Below, piece after piece: positions 8,633 through 18,400 of a DNA stretch of 64,000 bases; position 1 is the first letter of the stretch, and each line of letters starts with the position of its first letter. Location: NCBI RefSeq assembly GCF_037137055.1, contig NZ_JBBBNY010000001.1, positions 124,001-188,000 of the forward strand, read 5' to 3'. A model generated the notes under the pieces. The model was not told the origin of the DNA. It searched no databases and worked only from the letters and a program-made list of their open reading frames with translations. The stretch is from Frateuria_A yonginensis. Lineage in GTDB: Bacteria; Pseudomonadota; Gammaproteobacteria; Xanthomonadales; Rhodanobacteraceae. The position numbers were made by a program, and so were the translations under genes.

Positions 8633-9178
8633 CTACCCTCGCCGCGGCACCGCCAGGCCCTGGTGCGCGAGCCCGCACAGCACCTGCGCGAGGGTGTCTT
8701 CCACCGGGCCGTTCGCCGCCACCCGCAGCGCGGGCTCGTCGCCGGCCGGTTCCTCCAGGGTGGCGAGCTGGCTGCCCAGCAGCTCGGGCGGCATGAAGTG
8801 GTCGCGCGCGCGCATGCGGCGCGCCAGCGCCTCGTGGGTCACCGCCAGGTACACGAAGCGCACGCCCGGCCCGGCCCGGCGCAGGCGCTCGCGGTAGACG
8901 CGGCGCAGTGCCGAGCAGGCCACCACGCCGGCGCGGCCGTCGGCCAGTTCCCTATGCATCCAGGCGGCGATGGCGTCGAGCCAGGGCCAGCGGTCGGCGT
9001 CCCGCAGCGGGATGCCCGCGCGCATCTTGGCGATGCTGGCGGGCGAGTGCAGGTCGTCGCCGTCGAGGAAGGCCCAGCCCAGCGTGGCGGCCAGGCGCCG
9101 GGCGATGGTGCTCTTGCCCGAGCCGGACACGCCCATCACCACGATCATCGCAGGCGTGGCCCGCGCCGTCTCGCTCAT
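8633..9178 (-). CDS. gntK: Gluconokinase
   Basis: A 181-residue P-loop kinase that phosphorylates D-gluconate to 6-phosphogluconate. The P-loop GVSGSGKST is at residues 16-24, followed by DGDDLHSPASIAKM and PLRDADRWPWLDA, both typical of GntK, and ACSALRRVYRERLR. It lies 64 bases downstream of the sugar permease gene on the same strand, so it may be the last gene of the sugar locus. That would fit a route in which glucose released from an oligosaccharide is oxidised and phosphorylated, but no dehydrogenase is present here. Confidence 0.93.
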   Translation of the reverse strand: MSETARATPAMIVVMGVSGSGKSTIARRLAATLGWAFLDGDDLHSPASIAKMRAGIPLRDADRWPWLDAIAAWMHRELADGRAGVVACSALRRVYRERLRRAGPGVRFVYLAVTHEALARRMRARDHFMPPELLGSQLATLEEPAGDEPALRVAANGPVEDTLAQVLCGLAHQGLAVPRRG

Positions 9179-9242
9179 GCCGTTCGCCGCTCCCTGCCAG
9201 GTTCACGGCCGACCTTACCGGGTCGGGCGCCGGCGCGCGTGC

Positions 9243-10064
9243 TCATCCCTTCAGGCTGCCGAGCATGAGGCCCTGCAGGTAGTGCCGCTGCAGCAGCAGG
9301 AACAGCACCAGCACCGGCACCACGGTGACCACCGAGCCGGCCATCATCAGTTCGGTGTCCTGCGCATGCTCGCGCGAGAGCGAGGCGAGCGCGATCGGCA
9401 GCGTGTAGTGCTCCTGGCCGGTGAGCACGATCAGCGGCCACAGGAAGTCGTTCCAGGCGGTGAGGAAGGTGAACACCGCCAGCGTCACGATGATCGGCCT
9501 GAGCAGCGGCAGCACGATCTGCACGAAGATGCGCGCCTCGCCGGCACCGTCGATGCGTGCGGCCTCCAGCAGCTCGTCTGGGATGCCGCGGGCGTACTGG
9601 CGCACCAGGAAGATGCCGAACACGGTCGCCAGCGCCGGCGCGACGACCCCCGCGTAGGTGTTGACCAGCCCGGCGTACTTGAGCAGCAGGAACAGCGGCA
9701 GCATCGCCACCTGGGCGGGGATCACCAGTGCGCCGAGCAGGGCGCGGAACAGCCGCTCGCGGCCGCGGAAGCGCAGCTTGGCGAAGGCGTAGCCGGCCAT
9801 CAGGTTGCAGGCCAGCGAGAGCAGCGTGCTCGCGCTGGCGATGGCGAAGCTGTTGAGCAGGTAGCGGCCCATGCCGGCGCGGGCGAACAGCGTGCGGTAG
9901 TGCGCGAGCGTCGGATGCGCGGGCAGCAGCGGCGGCGGCAGCGCGCCGGCTTCGCCCGGCGCCATGAACGAGGCCGACGCCATCCACGCCAGCGGCGCCA
10001 GCGCGACCAGCGCCATGCCGAGCAGCGCCCCGTTCACCAGTGCGCGTGCCAGCCGGGGGTTCAC
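9243..10064 (-). CDS. Carbohydrate ABC transporter permease, MalG type
   Basis: A 273-residue inner-membrane permease of the CUT1 sugar importer family with six predicted membrane segments. The EAA loop, read as ELLEAARIDGAGEARIFVQI (about residues 173-192), is the site that docks on the ATPase. The start is a GTG whose first four bases (GTGA) overlap the stop codon of the preceding permease, so translation is coupled. The MalF partner is directly upstream; the ATPase gene is not in this operon but probably the one at 22568. Confidence 0.92.
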   Translation of the reverse strand: MNPRLARALVNGALLGMALVALAPLAWMASASFMAPGEAGALPPPLLPAHPTLAHYRTLFARAGMGRYLLNSFAIASASTLLSLACNLMAGYAFAKLRFRGRERLFRALLGALVIPAQVAMLPLFLLLKYAGLVNTYAGVVAPALATVFGIFLVRQYARGIPDELLEAARIDGAGEARIFVQIVLPLLRPIIVTLAVFTFLTAWNDFLWPLIVLTGQEHYTLPIALASLSREHAQDTELMMAGSVVTVVPVLVLFLLLQRHYLQGLMLGSLKG

Positions 10065-10939
10065 AGCGCCTCCCGCCGCCGCGCCAGGCGCAGCATCAGC
10101 GCGGTCACGGCGAACATCACCGCGAAAAGCAGGAAGGCGATCGCCGAGGCCGAACCCAGGTTCCACCAGGTGAAGCCCTCCTCGTACATCAGGTAGAGCA
10201 CGCTGGTGGTGCTCTGCAGCGGACCGCCCTCGGTCATCACGTAGGGCTCGGCGAACAGCTGGAAGTAACCGGCCACGGTGAGGATCGACACCATCGCCAG
10301 GGTGGGCCCGAGCAGCGGCAGGGTGATGTGGCGGAACTGCCGCCAGAACGACGCGCCGTCGATGCGCGCGGCCTCGTACAGCTCGCCCGGGATCGCCTGC
10401 AGCCCGGCCAGCAGCAGGATCATGTTGTAACCGAAATTCTTCCACACCGCGTACAGGATGATCGCCGGCATCGCCCAGTGCGGGTCGCCCAGCCAGTCCA
10501 CCGGATGGATGCCGACCAGGCCGAGCAGGTGGTTGATCCAGCCGTAGCGGGTGCTGAACAGGTAGCGCCAGACCACCGCGGTGGCCACCACCGTGGTCAC
10601 CACCGGCGCGAACAGCGCGGTGCGGAAGAACGCCTGCGCGCGCGCCAGCGGCGAGTGCAGCAGCAGCGCCGCACCGAGCGAGACGCCGATCGACAGCGGC
10701 ACGCCCACCCCGACGAAATACACCGTGTGCCCGAGCGCCGACCAGAACAGCGGCCGCTGCAGCAGCGCCCAGTAGTTGCCCAGGGCCACGAAACGCAGGT
10801 TGTGCAGGTCGGCCAGCGCGTACAGGTCGTAGTCGGTCAGGCTCAGCGCGAACGCCGCCAGCACCGGCAGCAGGAAGAACACGCCCAGCACGGCGAGTGC
10901 CGGCGCGAGGAACAGCCACGCGGCGAGCGGACGGTTCAT
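10061..10939 (-). CDS. Carbohydrate ABC transporter permease, MalF type
   Basis: A 292-residue permease of the CUT1 family with six membrane segments and the EAA loop ELYEAARIDGASFWRQFRHI. It is the short form of the family, without the large periplasmic insert of E. coli MalF. The ATG start overlaps the stop of the binding-protein gene in the sequence ATGA, and its own stop overlaps the next permease in GTGA, so the three genes form one coupled unit. Confidence 0.92.
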   Translation of the reverse strand: MNRPLAAWLFLAPALAVLGVFFLLPVLAAFALSLTDYDLYALADLHNLRFVALGNYWALLQRPLFWSALGHTVYFVGVGVPLSIGVSLGAALLLHSPLARAQAFFRTALFAPVVTTVVATAVVWRYLFSTRYGWINHLLGLVGIHPVDWLGDPHWAMPAIILYAVWKNFGYNMILLLAGLQAIPGELYEAARIDGASFWRQFRHITLPLLGPTLAMVSILTVAGYFQLFAEPYVMTEGGPLQSTTSVLYLMYEEGFTWWNLGSASAIAFLLFAVMFAVTALMLRLARRREAL

Positions 10940-12228
10940 CGCGTCTCCCGCCGGCGGTCGAGCACCCAGCGCCGCTTGGCGAGGATGCGGTCGGTGCGCC
11001 GGTCCAGCTCGGCAGCCGCCTGGTCGACGCTGAGCTCGCCCGCCACCGCCTGAGCGGCCAGCCGCTGCATCTCGTTGGCAATGCGCTCCCATTCCGGCAC
11101 CGCCGGCGTCGGCCGTACCCGCTCGAGCTGTTCGCGGAAGGCCTGCGCCTTCGGGTCGTCACGCAGCACACCGCCCGCCCAGGACGCGCGCCGCGGCGGC
11201 ATGTCGCCGAGCAGTTCGTAGAAGCGCTGCTGCACCTGCGGACGTGAGAGGTACTCGATCAGCGCCCACGCCGCCTGCTTGTGCGTGGAGCGGCGGAACA
11301 CCACCAGGCTGGCGCCGCCGGCCAGGCCGGCGCCCGGACCGTCCGGCCCTGGCAGCGGCGCGGTGGCCCAGTCGCCCTGCTGCGCCGCCGGCAGGCGCCG
11401 GCGGAACTCGCCGATGTTCCAGGGCCCGGACAGGTAGAACGCGTACGTGCCGCGGCCGAACTCCACCCACGGATTGCCTGCCTCCACGTTGGTGATCGGC
11501 GGCGCCTGGTGCAGGCGGAAGGTGTCCACGTAGAAGGCCAGCGCGCGCTTGAAGCCGGCGCTCTCGAAATTGCCGTAGCGGCCGCCGTCGCGCAGCAGCG
11601 GATCGGGCTGCTGCAGGGCCAGCGAAAGCAGCTGTTCGTACTCGTTGGTGGGCAGCAGGATGCCGTACACGTGGCGCTGCGGATGGCTGAGCGCGGCGAG
11701 CATCCGCCGCCACTGCGCCCAGTCCCGGGGCGGCGCGTCGAACCCGGCCTGGCGCAGCAGGTCGCGACGGTAGAACAGCAGCCGGGTATCGACGTACCAC
11801 GGCACGCCGTACAGCACGCCGCCCATCCGGTTGGTGGCCCAGATGCTGCGGAAGTAGTCGTCGGCGCGCACCACGGCCGAGCGCTCGACGTAGGGCTGCA
11901 GCGGTTCCAGTGCGCCGAGCGTGGCCAGTTCCGGCAGCCAGGTGTTGCCCAGCTGGCCCAGGTCCGGCGTGGCTCCGCCCGCGATGGCGGTGAGCAGCTT
12001 CTGGTGCGCCGCGGTCAGCGGGATCTGCTCCACCACCACCTTGAGGCCGGGGTGTTCGCGCTCGAACCCGGGCAGCAGCTGCACCACGGCCTCGCCCTCG
12101 CGGCCGAAGGTCCAGAAGGTCAGCGTCTGCGTGCCGGCGTCGCGCGCGCAGCCGGCCAGGGCGACGGCGGTCAGCAGCATCAACCGCAGCAGCCTGGTCG
12201 GAGCGAGCTTGCCCGCGATGCCTTTCAT
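10936..12228 (-). CDS. Sugar-binding lipoprotein of a CUT1 ABC importer
   Basis: A 430-residue extracytoplasmic solute-binding protein (SBP family 1). It has a lipoprotein signal with lipobox ALAGC, Cys27 being the lipidation site, and then TLTFWTFGREGEAV, the usual first beta strand of this family. It presumably feeds an oligosaccharide to the two permeases coupled downstream. The signal's basic N-region MKGIAGKLAPTRLL is odd: it is encoded by a REP-like repeat (12196-12222), and a second copy lies inverted in the 5' leader (12250-12276). I kept this start because the next ATG would leave too short a signal peptide. No good ribosome site precedes it. Confidence 0.88.
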   Translation of the reverse strand: MKGIAGKLAPTRLLRLMLLTAVALAGCARDAGTQTLTFWTFGREGEAVVQLLPGFEREHPGLKVVVEQIPLTAAHQKLLTAIAGGATPDLGQLGNTWLPELATLGALEPLQPYVERSAVVRADDYFRSIWATNRMGGVLYGVPWYVDTRLLFYRRDLLRQAGFDAPPRDWAQWRRMLAALSHPQRHVYGILLPTNEYEQLLSLALQQPDPLLRDGGRYGNFESAGFKRALAFYVDTFRLHQAPPITNVEAGNPWVEFGRGTYAFYLSGPWNIGEFRRRLPAAQQGDWATAPLPGPDGPGAGLAGGASLVVFRRSTHKQAAWALIEYLSRPQVQQRFYELLGDMPPRRASWAGGVLRDDPKAQAFREQLERVRPTPAVPEWERIANEMQRLAAQAVAGELSVDQAAAELDRRTDRILAKRRWVLDRRRETR

Positions 12229-12276
12229 GACGCGAGCATCCGTGCAAAGGGCATCGCGGGCAAGCGCGCTGCGACC
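12196..12276. repeat. Inverted pair of REP-like elements spanning the start of the binding-protein gene
   Basis: Two 27-base copies, at 12196-12222 and 12250-12276, are inverted relative to each other and match at about 25 of 27 positions (core GGCATCGCGGGCAAG). They are separated by 27 bases that hold the start codon of the binding-protein gene. In the mRNA they would pair into a long hairpin with the start codon in the loop. One copy lies inside the coding sequence. The core is the same as that of the other REP-like elements in this window. Confidence 0.8.
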
Positions 12277-12285
12277 CGCGGCGGC

Positions 12286-13746
12286 TCAGGGCGTGGCCGG
12301 GCCCTGCGCCAGCCAGCCGCCGCTGAAGCCGGCGCGTTCCAGTCCCCTGCGGATGTACGGGTTGCGCCGCATCACCTTCCACACGAAGTCGCTGCGCCAG
12401 TTCTCGATCATCAGCACGATCGGGCCCTGGTCGATGCCCAGCTGCACGCTGTCGACCCAGCCCAGCTCCGGCACCAACCGGCCCGTGCGCAGCTCGGTGC
12501 GGGTGTGGAAGCTCGGGTTGAAGGCGTCGACGAAGCCGTAGCGGTCGTAGACGTATTTGCCATAGCGCTGCTTCATCGTCTCGAGTGCCGGGATCACGAT
12601 CTCCGGCGCGAAGGCGATCGAGCCGCCCGCCGCGGTGGGGGCGATGGTGCCGTCGTCGGAAATGTAGTCCAGCCCGGCGCCGCGCGCGGTGTAGCCCTCG
12701 AACTTGAGCGTCTTCCCGCCCTGCTCCACCACGATGCCGCCCGGCCCGTTGCTGGCAGTCAGGCCCCACACGTTGGCGCCGTAGCCGGTCCAGCCGCCGG
12801 GGTTGGCGATCGCGTAGCTGCGCTGGCTGTAGGCGGCGCGGCGGCTGTTCTCGAAGTAATCGAGATCGTGCTTGCGGTTCCAGTCGTCGCGGATGCCGCG
12901 GAAGTCGACCCACACGTGGCTGTACTGGTGGCCGAACAGCGGCGCGAAGTTGAGGAACGTCTGGCCGTAGAAACGGCCCCAGGTCTCGTCGTTGGTCGAG
13001 GTCCAGGCCTTCCAGGCGTCGGGGGCCACCGGATGGGTCGGCGAGCCCAGCGCGAGGATGTAGACCAGCATGCCTTCGTTGTAGCCCTTCCAGTCGCTGG
13101 GGATGAACTTGCCGCCCGGGGTCCAGCCCATGCTGATCAGCGGCGGGCGCGCCTGCATCCAGGGCCAGTCGACGCGGCGGTAGATGGTGTCGGCGAGGGC
13201 GCGGATCGCGCGTTCGTCCGGCGTGTTGCGGTCGTAGTAGGACTGCGCGAACAGCACGCCGCCGAGCAGCAGCGTGGTGTCGACGCTGGACAGCTCCACC
13301 CAGCGGCCGAAGCGCTTGCCGGTCTTCATGTCGAGGAAGTGGTAGTAGAAGCCGTGGTAGCCGCTGGCATCGTCCTCGCTGCCGTTCTGCGGCGCGTCGG
13401 CAAGGAAGCGCAGCGTGGCGAGCGTGCGTTCGACCGCCTGCGTACGGGTGACGTAGCCACGCTCCACGCCGACGCCGTAGGCGGTCAGGCCGAAGCCCAC
13501 GGCCGCGATGCTGGAAAAGGATTCGCCGGGAAAGTGGTCGGGCACCAGGCCGGTCTTCGGATCGGCGCTGTCCCAGAACCAGTCGAAGGTGCGCCGCTCG
13601 AGGTCGTCGACCAGCGTGCGCTGCGTGGGCGTCAGCGTGTCGTAGGTGGTCGCGCGAGGGGTGGCGGTGGCGGCCCGGGCGGGGCCGACGGCAAGGGTCG
13701 TGGCCAGTAGGGCGGAAGTCAGTGCGAGCGCAGATCGAAAAAGCAT
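12286..13746 (-). CDS. Secreted glucoamylase-domain protein (GH144-like, putative beta-glucanase)
   Basis: A 486-residue exported protein with a signal peptide ending near PARA (about residue 25). The body (RRTFDWFWDSADPKTGLVPD, YHFLDMKTGKRFGR, VDTTLLLGGVLFA, GWTGYGANVWGLTASNGP) is the glycoamylase domain found in GH144 endo-beta-1,2-glucanases and related periplasmic enzymes. The substrate cannot be read from the sequence; beta-1,2-glucan is possible, other beta-glucans are too. It sits between the halogenase-like gene and the ABC importer in the same direction, so it may cut the glycan in the periplasm before uptake. Confidence 0.85.
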   Translation of the reverse strand: MLFRSALALTSALLATTLAVGPARAATATPRATTYDTLTPTQRTLVDDLERRTFDWFWDSADPKTGLVPDHFPGESFSSIAAVGFGLTAYGVGVERGYVTRTQAVERTLATLRFLADAPQNGSEDDASGYHGFYYHFLDMKTGKRFGRWVELSSVDTTLLLGGVLFAQSYYDRNTPDERAIRALADTIYRRVDWPWMQARPPLISMGWTPGGKFIPSDWKGYNEGMLVYILALGSPTHPVAPDAWKAWTSTNDETWGRFYGQTFLNFAPLFGHQYSHVWVDFRGIRDDWNRKHDLDYFENSRRAAYSQRSYAIANPGGWTGYGANVWGLTASNGPGGIVVEQGGKTLKFEGYTARGAGLDYISDDGTIAPTAAGGSIAFAPEIVIPALETMKQRYGKYVYDRYGFVDAFNPSFHTRTELRTGRLVPELGWVDSVQLGIDQGPIVLMIENWRSDFVWKVMRRNPYIRRGLERAGFSGGWLAQGPATP

Positions 13747-13826
13747 CGTGATACGGCATCCGTGGGGGGTGGAAGACAACCGGCCACCGCCGAACGGCGA
13801 ACGGAAGGGACGGGCGCAGGGGCCGC

Positions 13827-15347
13827 TCACGCCGGCATCGGCGTGGCGGCGCAGCAGCGCTCGATGAAGGCGGCATGGCTGGGCATCGCCTGCACGCAGT
13901 TGGCGATCACCCGGCCGACGCTGGCGATGTAGCCCTCCATGTCGGCCTGCGCGACCTGGTCGACCAGCGGGTGGTAGGTCTCCGGCACGATGCCCTGGCC
14001 GATCATCACCTGCACCCAGCTGACCAGCGCGAACATCTCCTCGCCCTGGCGGAAGAAGCGGCCGCTGTCGCGGAACAGCCGGATCGTCTCGGCCAGCGCC
14101 GGCGGGATCGCCATCGTGCGGCAGTCGTTCCAGAACGCGCTGTCGCTGCGCTGGGTGGCGTGATAATGCAGGATCAGGAAATCGCGGATGCGCTCGTACT
14201 CGAACACCGACTGGGCGTTGTAGCGCTCGATCAGTACCGGGTCGAAATCGCTCCACGGGAACAGGTTGAGGAACTTGGCGATGCCCGACTGCACCAGGTA
14301 GATGCTGGTCGACTCCAGCGGCTCCATGAAGCCGCTGGCCAGGCCGAGGGCGACCACGTTGCGGTTCCAGAACTTGCGCCGCATGCCGGCGGTGAAGCGC
14401 AGCACGCGCGGCTCGCCGAGCGGGCGGCCGTCCAGGTGCTTCAGCAGCGTGGCGGCGGCCTCGTCGTCGCTGAGGTGCGCGCTGGAATAGACGTGGCCGT
14501 TGCCGGTGCGGTGCTGCAGCGGGATGCGCCATTGCCAGCCTGCGGCATGCGCGGTGGCGCGCGTGTACGGCGTGGGCGGGCCGACCTTCTCGCACGCGAC
14601 CGCCACCGCGCGGTCGCACGGCAGCCAACGGCTGAAGTCGTCGTAACCGGTGTGCAGCGCCTGCTCGATCAGCAGGCCGCGGAAGCCGGAGCAGTCGACG
14701 AACAGGTCGCCGCCGATGCGCTCGCCGGAGGCCAGCGTGACCGCCTCCACGAAGCCGCTGTGCGGATGCAGCGCGACGTCGACGACCTTGCCCTCGATGC
14801 GCCGCACGCCCTGGCGTTCGGCGTACTCGCGCAGGAAGCGCGCGTACAGTCCGGCATCGAACTGGTAGGCATAGGCGATGTTGGCCAGCGGCGAGGTGGG
14901 CGGTACGTCGCTTGCCGAGACCATGAACCTGCCCTGCTCGGCGGCCAGCGCGTTGAGCGAGTACGTGCCGAGGTCGGCCGCCTTGCCCTGCCGGCGCGCC
15001 TTCAGCCAGTACTGGTGAAAAGGCAGCAGGCCCAGGTCGGGGCCGAGGTTGCCGAAGCTATGGAAGTAGCGCTCGCCGATGCGGCCCCAGTCGTTGAACT
15101 GGATGCCGAGCTTGAAGCTGCCCTGCGTGCGCCGCACGAACTCGGCCTCGTCGATGCCGAGCAGGTTGTTGAACAGCTTCAGGTGCGGCACGGTCGATTC
15201 GCCCACGCCGACGATGCCGATCTCGTCGGACTCGACCAGGCGGATCGTGTAGCGCCCGCCGAGCACCTTGGCGAAGGCGGCGGCCGCCATCCAGCCGGCG
15301 GTGCCGCCACCGACGATGACGATGTCGCGAATGGGCTGTCCGCTCAT
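13827..15347 (-). CDS. Tryptophan-halogenase-like flavoprotein
   Basis: A 506-residue flavin-dependent protein of the tryptophan halogenase family. The FAD motif GGGTAGW is at residues 13-19, the halogenase signature WxWxIP is present as WQWRIP (271-276), a lysine in SFKLGIQF falls at residue 79 where PrnA has its catalytic Lys79, and a glutamate in EPLESTSIY falls at residue 345 next to PrnA Glu346. So the key residues for halogenation are kept. A separate flavin reductase would be needed and is not in this window. Its place between a TonB receptor and a glycoside hydrolase is the arrangement seen in carbohydrate loci of Xanthomonas and Caulobacter relatives, where the substrate is unknown. 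Confidence 0.88.
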   Translation of the reverse strand: MSGQPIRDIVIVGGGTAGWMAAAAFAKVLGGRYTIRLVESDEIGIVGVGESTVPHLKLFNNLLGIDEAEFVRRTQGSFKLGIQFNDWGRIGERYFHSFGNLGPDLGLLPFHQYWLKARRQGKAADLGTYSLNALAAEQGRFMVSASDVPPTSPLANIAYAYQFDAGLYARFLREYAERQGVRRIEGKVVDVALHPHSGFVEAVTLASGERIGGDLFVDCSGFRGLLIEQALHTGYDDFSRWLPCDRAVAVACEKVGPPTPYTRATAHAAGWQWRIPLQHRTGNGHVYSSAHLSDDEAAATLLKHLDGRPLGEPRVLRFTAGMRRKFWNRNVVALGLASGFMEPLESTSIYLVQSGIAKFLNLFPWSDFDPVLIERYNAQSVFEYERIRDFLILHYHATQRSDSAFWNDCRTMAIPPALAETIRLFRDSGRFFRQGEEMFALVSWVQVMIGQGIVPETYHPLVDQVAQADMEGYIASVGRVIANCVQAMPSHAAFIERCCAATPMPA

Positions 15348-15441
15348 GGGCAGGCTCGGAGGTACGGTGCGGTGGCGTGCCGCCCGCACGGCCCCGTGGG
15401 ACCGTGCGGGCGGGGCCATGCGGGTTGCTGCGGGCGACGCA

Positions 15442-18400
15442 CTAGAAGTTCAGTCCGACCTCGAACTTGAACGTACGCGGCACGAAGGTGATGTTGCCGG
15501 TCCGGTTGTAGCTGACGGTGGTCTGGCCGTTCGCGACCACCGGGAGGTAGTCGACGAAGTTGTCCCAATTGAACACGTTGAGCACGTCGAAGCGGCCGAA
15601 CAGCGTCACGCCGTGACCCAGGTCGAAGTTCTTGGTCGCCTGGAAGTCGACGTCGCGGTAACCCCAGATCTTGCCGCCGAACAGGAAGCGCGAACCCCCC
15701 GGCGTGGCCGCCACCGGGGTGCAGTTGGTCCCGGTCGGGAACTCGACGCCCGGATAGCACGAGATGCCGTTGTAGGGCAGCGGCGTGGCGAGTGTGAGCT
15801 TGGCCGACAGCGTGGTGCCCCACGGGCCGTCCACGTTGCCGGTGGCGACGAAACGGTGCTTGGCCGCGGCGTTGGACGTGATGAACGGGTAATCGCCGAT
15901 CGTCGCTTCGTCGAACGAGTAGTGCTCGTTGATGTCGCGATTCTGCTTGGCGTGGGTGAAGGTGTAGGCGAAGGTCGCGCCCCAGTGCGATTCCCTGGTG
16001 TAGGGCTTCTCGGCCGACAGCAGCACCTGGGTGGTGCGGGTCTGGATGCCGTTGTTGCCCACGATCAGCGCGCCGAAGCCCGGCACGCCGTTGCCCCATG
16101 GCTGGCTGTTGTTCTGGAAGAACGCGCCGTTCGGGTAGCGGTTGCCCAGGGTGAAGGCGAAGCCGTCGTAGCTGAGGATGCGCGTGACGGTGGCGCTGGT
16201 GTTCCAGTCGCCGACCTGGTTGCGCATGCCGAGGCTGAACTGGTCGGAGTAAGGCGCCTTCAGGTGGTTGTTGAGCAGGTCGACCTCGGTGCCGGCGTTG
16301 CTGCTGGGGCCGAGCAGCGCCTGCAGGTTGGCCAGGCCGTTGAGGTAGGCCGGATCCCAGTCGTAGCAGGGCGTCGCGTCGCGGTGGCACAGCCCGGTCG
16401 CCGGATCGCGGAAGTAGATCGTGTACTGCGGCAGCGCCGACTTGGTGGTCTCCAACTGCAGGTAGTCGTACAGGTCGCGGTCGTAGGCCCGTCCTGCGCC
16501 GCCGAAGATCACGTGGGCCTCGTCGCCGAACAGGTCGTAGGAGAAGCCCAGGCGCGGCTGCCACTCGCCCTTGTAGGCGGAGCGGTTGCGGCCGCTGCTG
16601 ATGTAGTCGTTGACGTCGATGCCGCCGAGCGCCAGCGACTGCGCGTAGGTCTGGCCGGCGGGCGCGTTCGGGTCCTGGCTGTTGAGCGCGGCCACCACGT
16701 TCGCCGGGGTGACGAAGTTGGTGTACGAGGGCGTGCGTTCGTAGTCCCAGCGCACGCCCAGGTTCAGCGTGAGCTTGTCGGTGACGTCCCAGTCGTCCTG
16801 CACGTAGGCACCGAACTGGTGGCTCTTGGTCGACACCGTGGGCGAGAGGCCCAGCCCCGTCACCGGCTTGGTGAAGAACGCCTTGTACGGCGTGCTTCCG
16901 GTACCGGCCGGCGTCACGTTGTAATAGAACTGCGGGTTCACGTCGGCCGCGTCGGCCGCGTGCAGCGTGACCATCTTCTTCTTGAAGCCCAGCTTGATCA
17001 CGTGGTCGCCGTGCCACTCCAGGTCGTTGAACGTGAGGTCATCCTGGATCGCGGGGCCCTTCTGGCCCTTGTTCTGGGTGGCCAGCGGGTTGGCCGCACC
17101 GGTCTCGATGATCACCGGATCGTCTGATGCCCGCTCCCAGGTGTAGACCGCGCCGTTGCCGTAGTTGAGCGCGGTGGGCGCGTTGAAGGCGTCCTCGTAG
17201 GTCAGCAGCAGTTCGTTGAAGTACAGGTCGCCGCTGTGCTGCCAGCGCAGTGCGTAGCGCTTGTCGTTGTTGCGGGTGGTGTACGCCGCCGAGGCGGCGG
17301 TCTGGTTGCCGACGCCGCCGAGCTGGTCTTCCTGGCGGATCTGCGCGCTGGCCTCGAAGCGGTCGCGGTCGGTCGGCTCCCAGTCGATCTTGCCGAAATA
17401 CAGGTCTTCCTTGAAGTTGAGGCCGGCGGGGCCGAACTGCGACGCGACGCTGCCCGGCAGGAAGGGCACGCCCGGTGCGCCGTCCGCACTGGGCACGACC
17501 GTGATCGGCGTATCGAAGCGCTTGGCCTCGTACGTCGCGAAGAAATGCATCTTGTCCTTGATGATCGGACCGCCGAGCGCGAAGCCGTACTCCTTCTCGT
17601 TGGACGGCGTCTTGGTGCCGGAGTCCCGCTCGGCGGGCGTGCGCTCGCGGAACGCATCGTTGGTGTAGCGGTAGTAGGTCTCGCCGTGGAACTCGTTGGT
17701 GCCCGACTTGGTCTGGGCGGTCACCGCGGCGGAGGAGATCTGGTCGTACTCGGCCTTGTAGTTGGAGGTGATGACCTTGTACTCGCCGATCGCCAGCTGC
17801 GGGAACGGGTTGCCCTGGCTGCCGAACTGTCCGCTGACGCCGCCTTCCTTGACGTAGCTCTTCTGGCCCACGCCGTCGATGTAGACGTTGACCGAACTGG
17901 TGTTCATGGCGCCGCCGCGCAGCGACGTGTTGCCCTTCGGGTCGACCGTGAACACCATGCCCGGCACGGTGTCGGCGAACTCGAGGAAGTTGCGCGAGAT
18001 CTGCGGGATGGTCTGGATCTGGCGCAGCGAGATGGTGTTGCCGACCTCGGAGGTCTTCACCTCCTGCAGCGTGGTGGCGGTGACCGACACCCCGGTCAGC
18101 GTGGTGGCGTTGGCGGCCGACGGCGCGCTCGGCGCGACCGGCTGCGGCTGGCCCAGGTTCAGCGTGGCGGTGGAGGCGACGGTGAGGGTGACGGTGCGCT
18201 CGGTGCCGGGGCCGGCGTCGACCTGGTAGGTGCCGGGCTGCAGGCCGGGCAGCGCGTAGCTGCCGTCGGCGCCGGTGCGCGTGCGGCGCACCGAGCCGGT
18301 CGCCACGTTGCGGGCGGTGACTTCGGCGTTGGCCGGGCCGGTGCCGCGCAGCGTGGCGTTGGCGGTCTGCGCCCAGGACACGTTCGGGGCGGCGGCGAGC

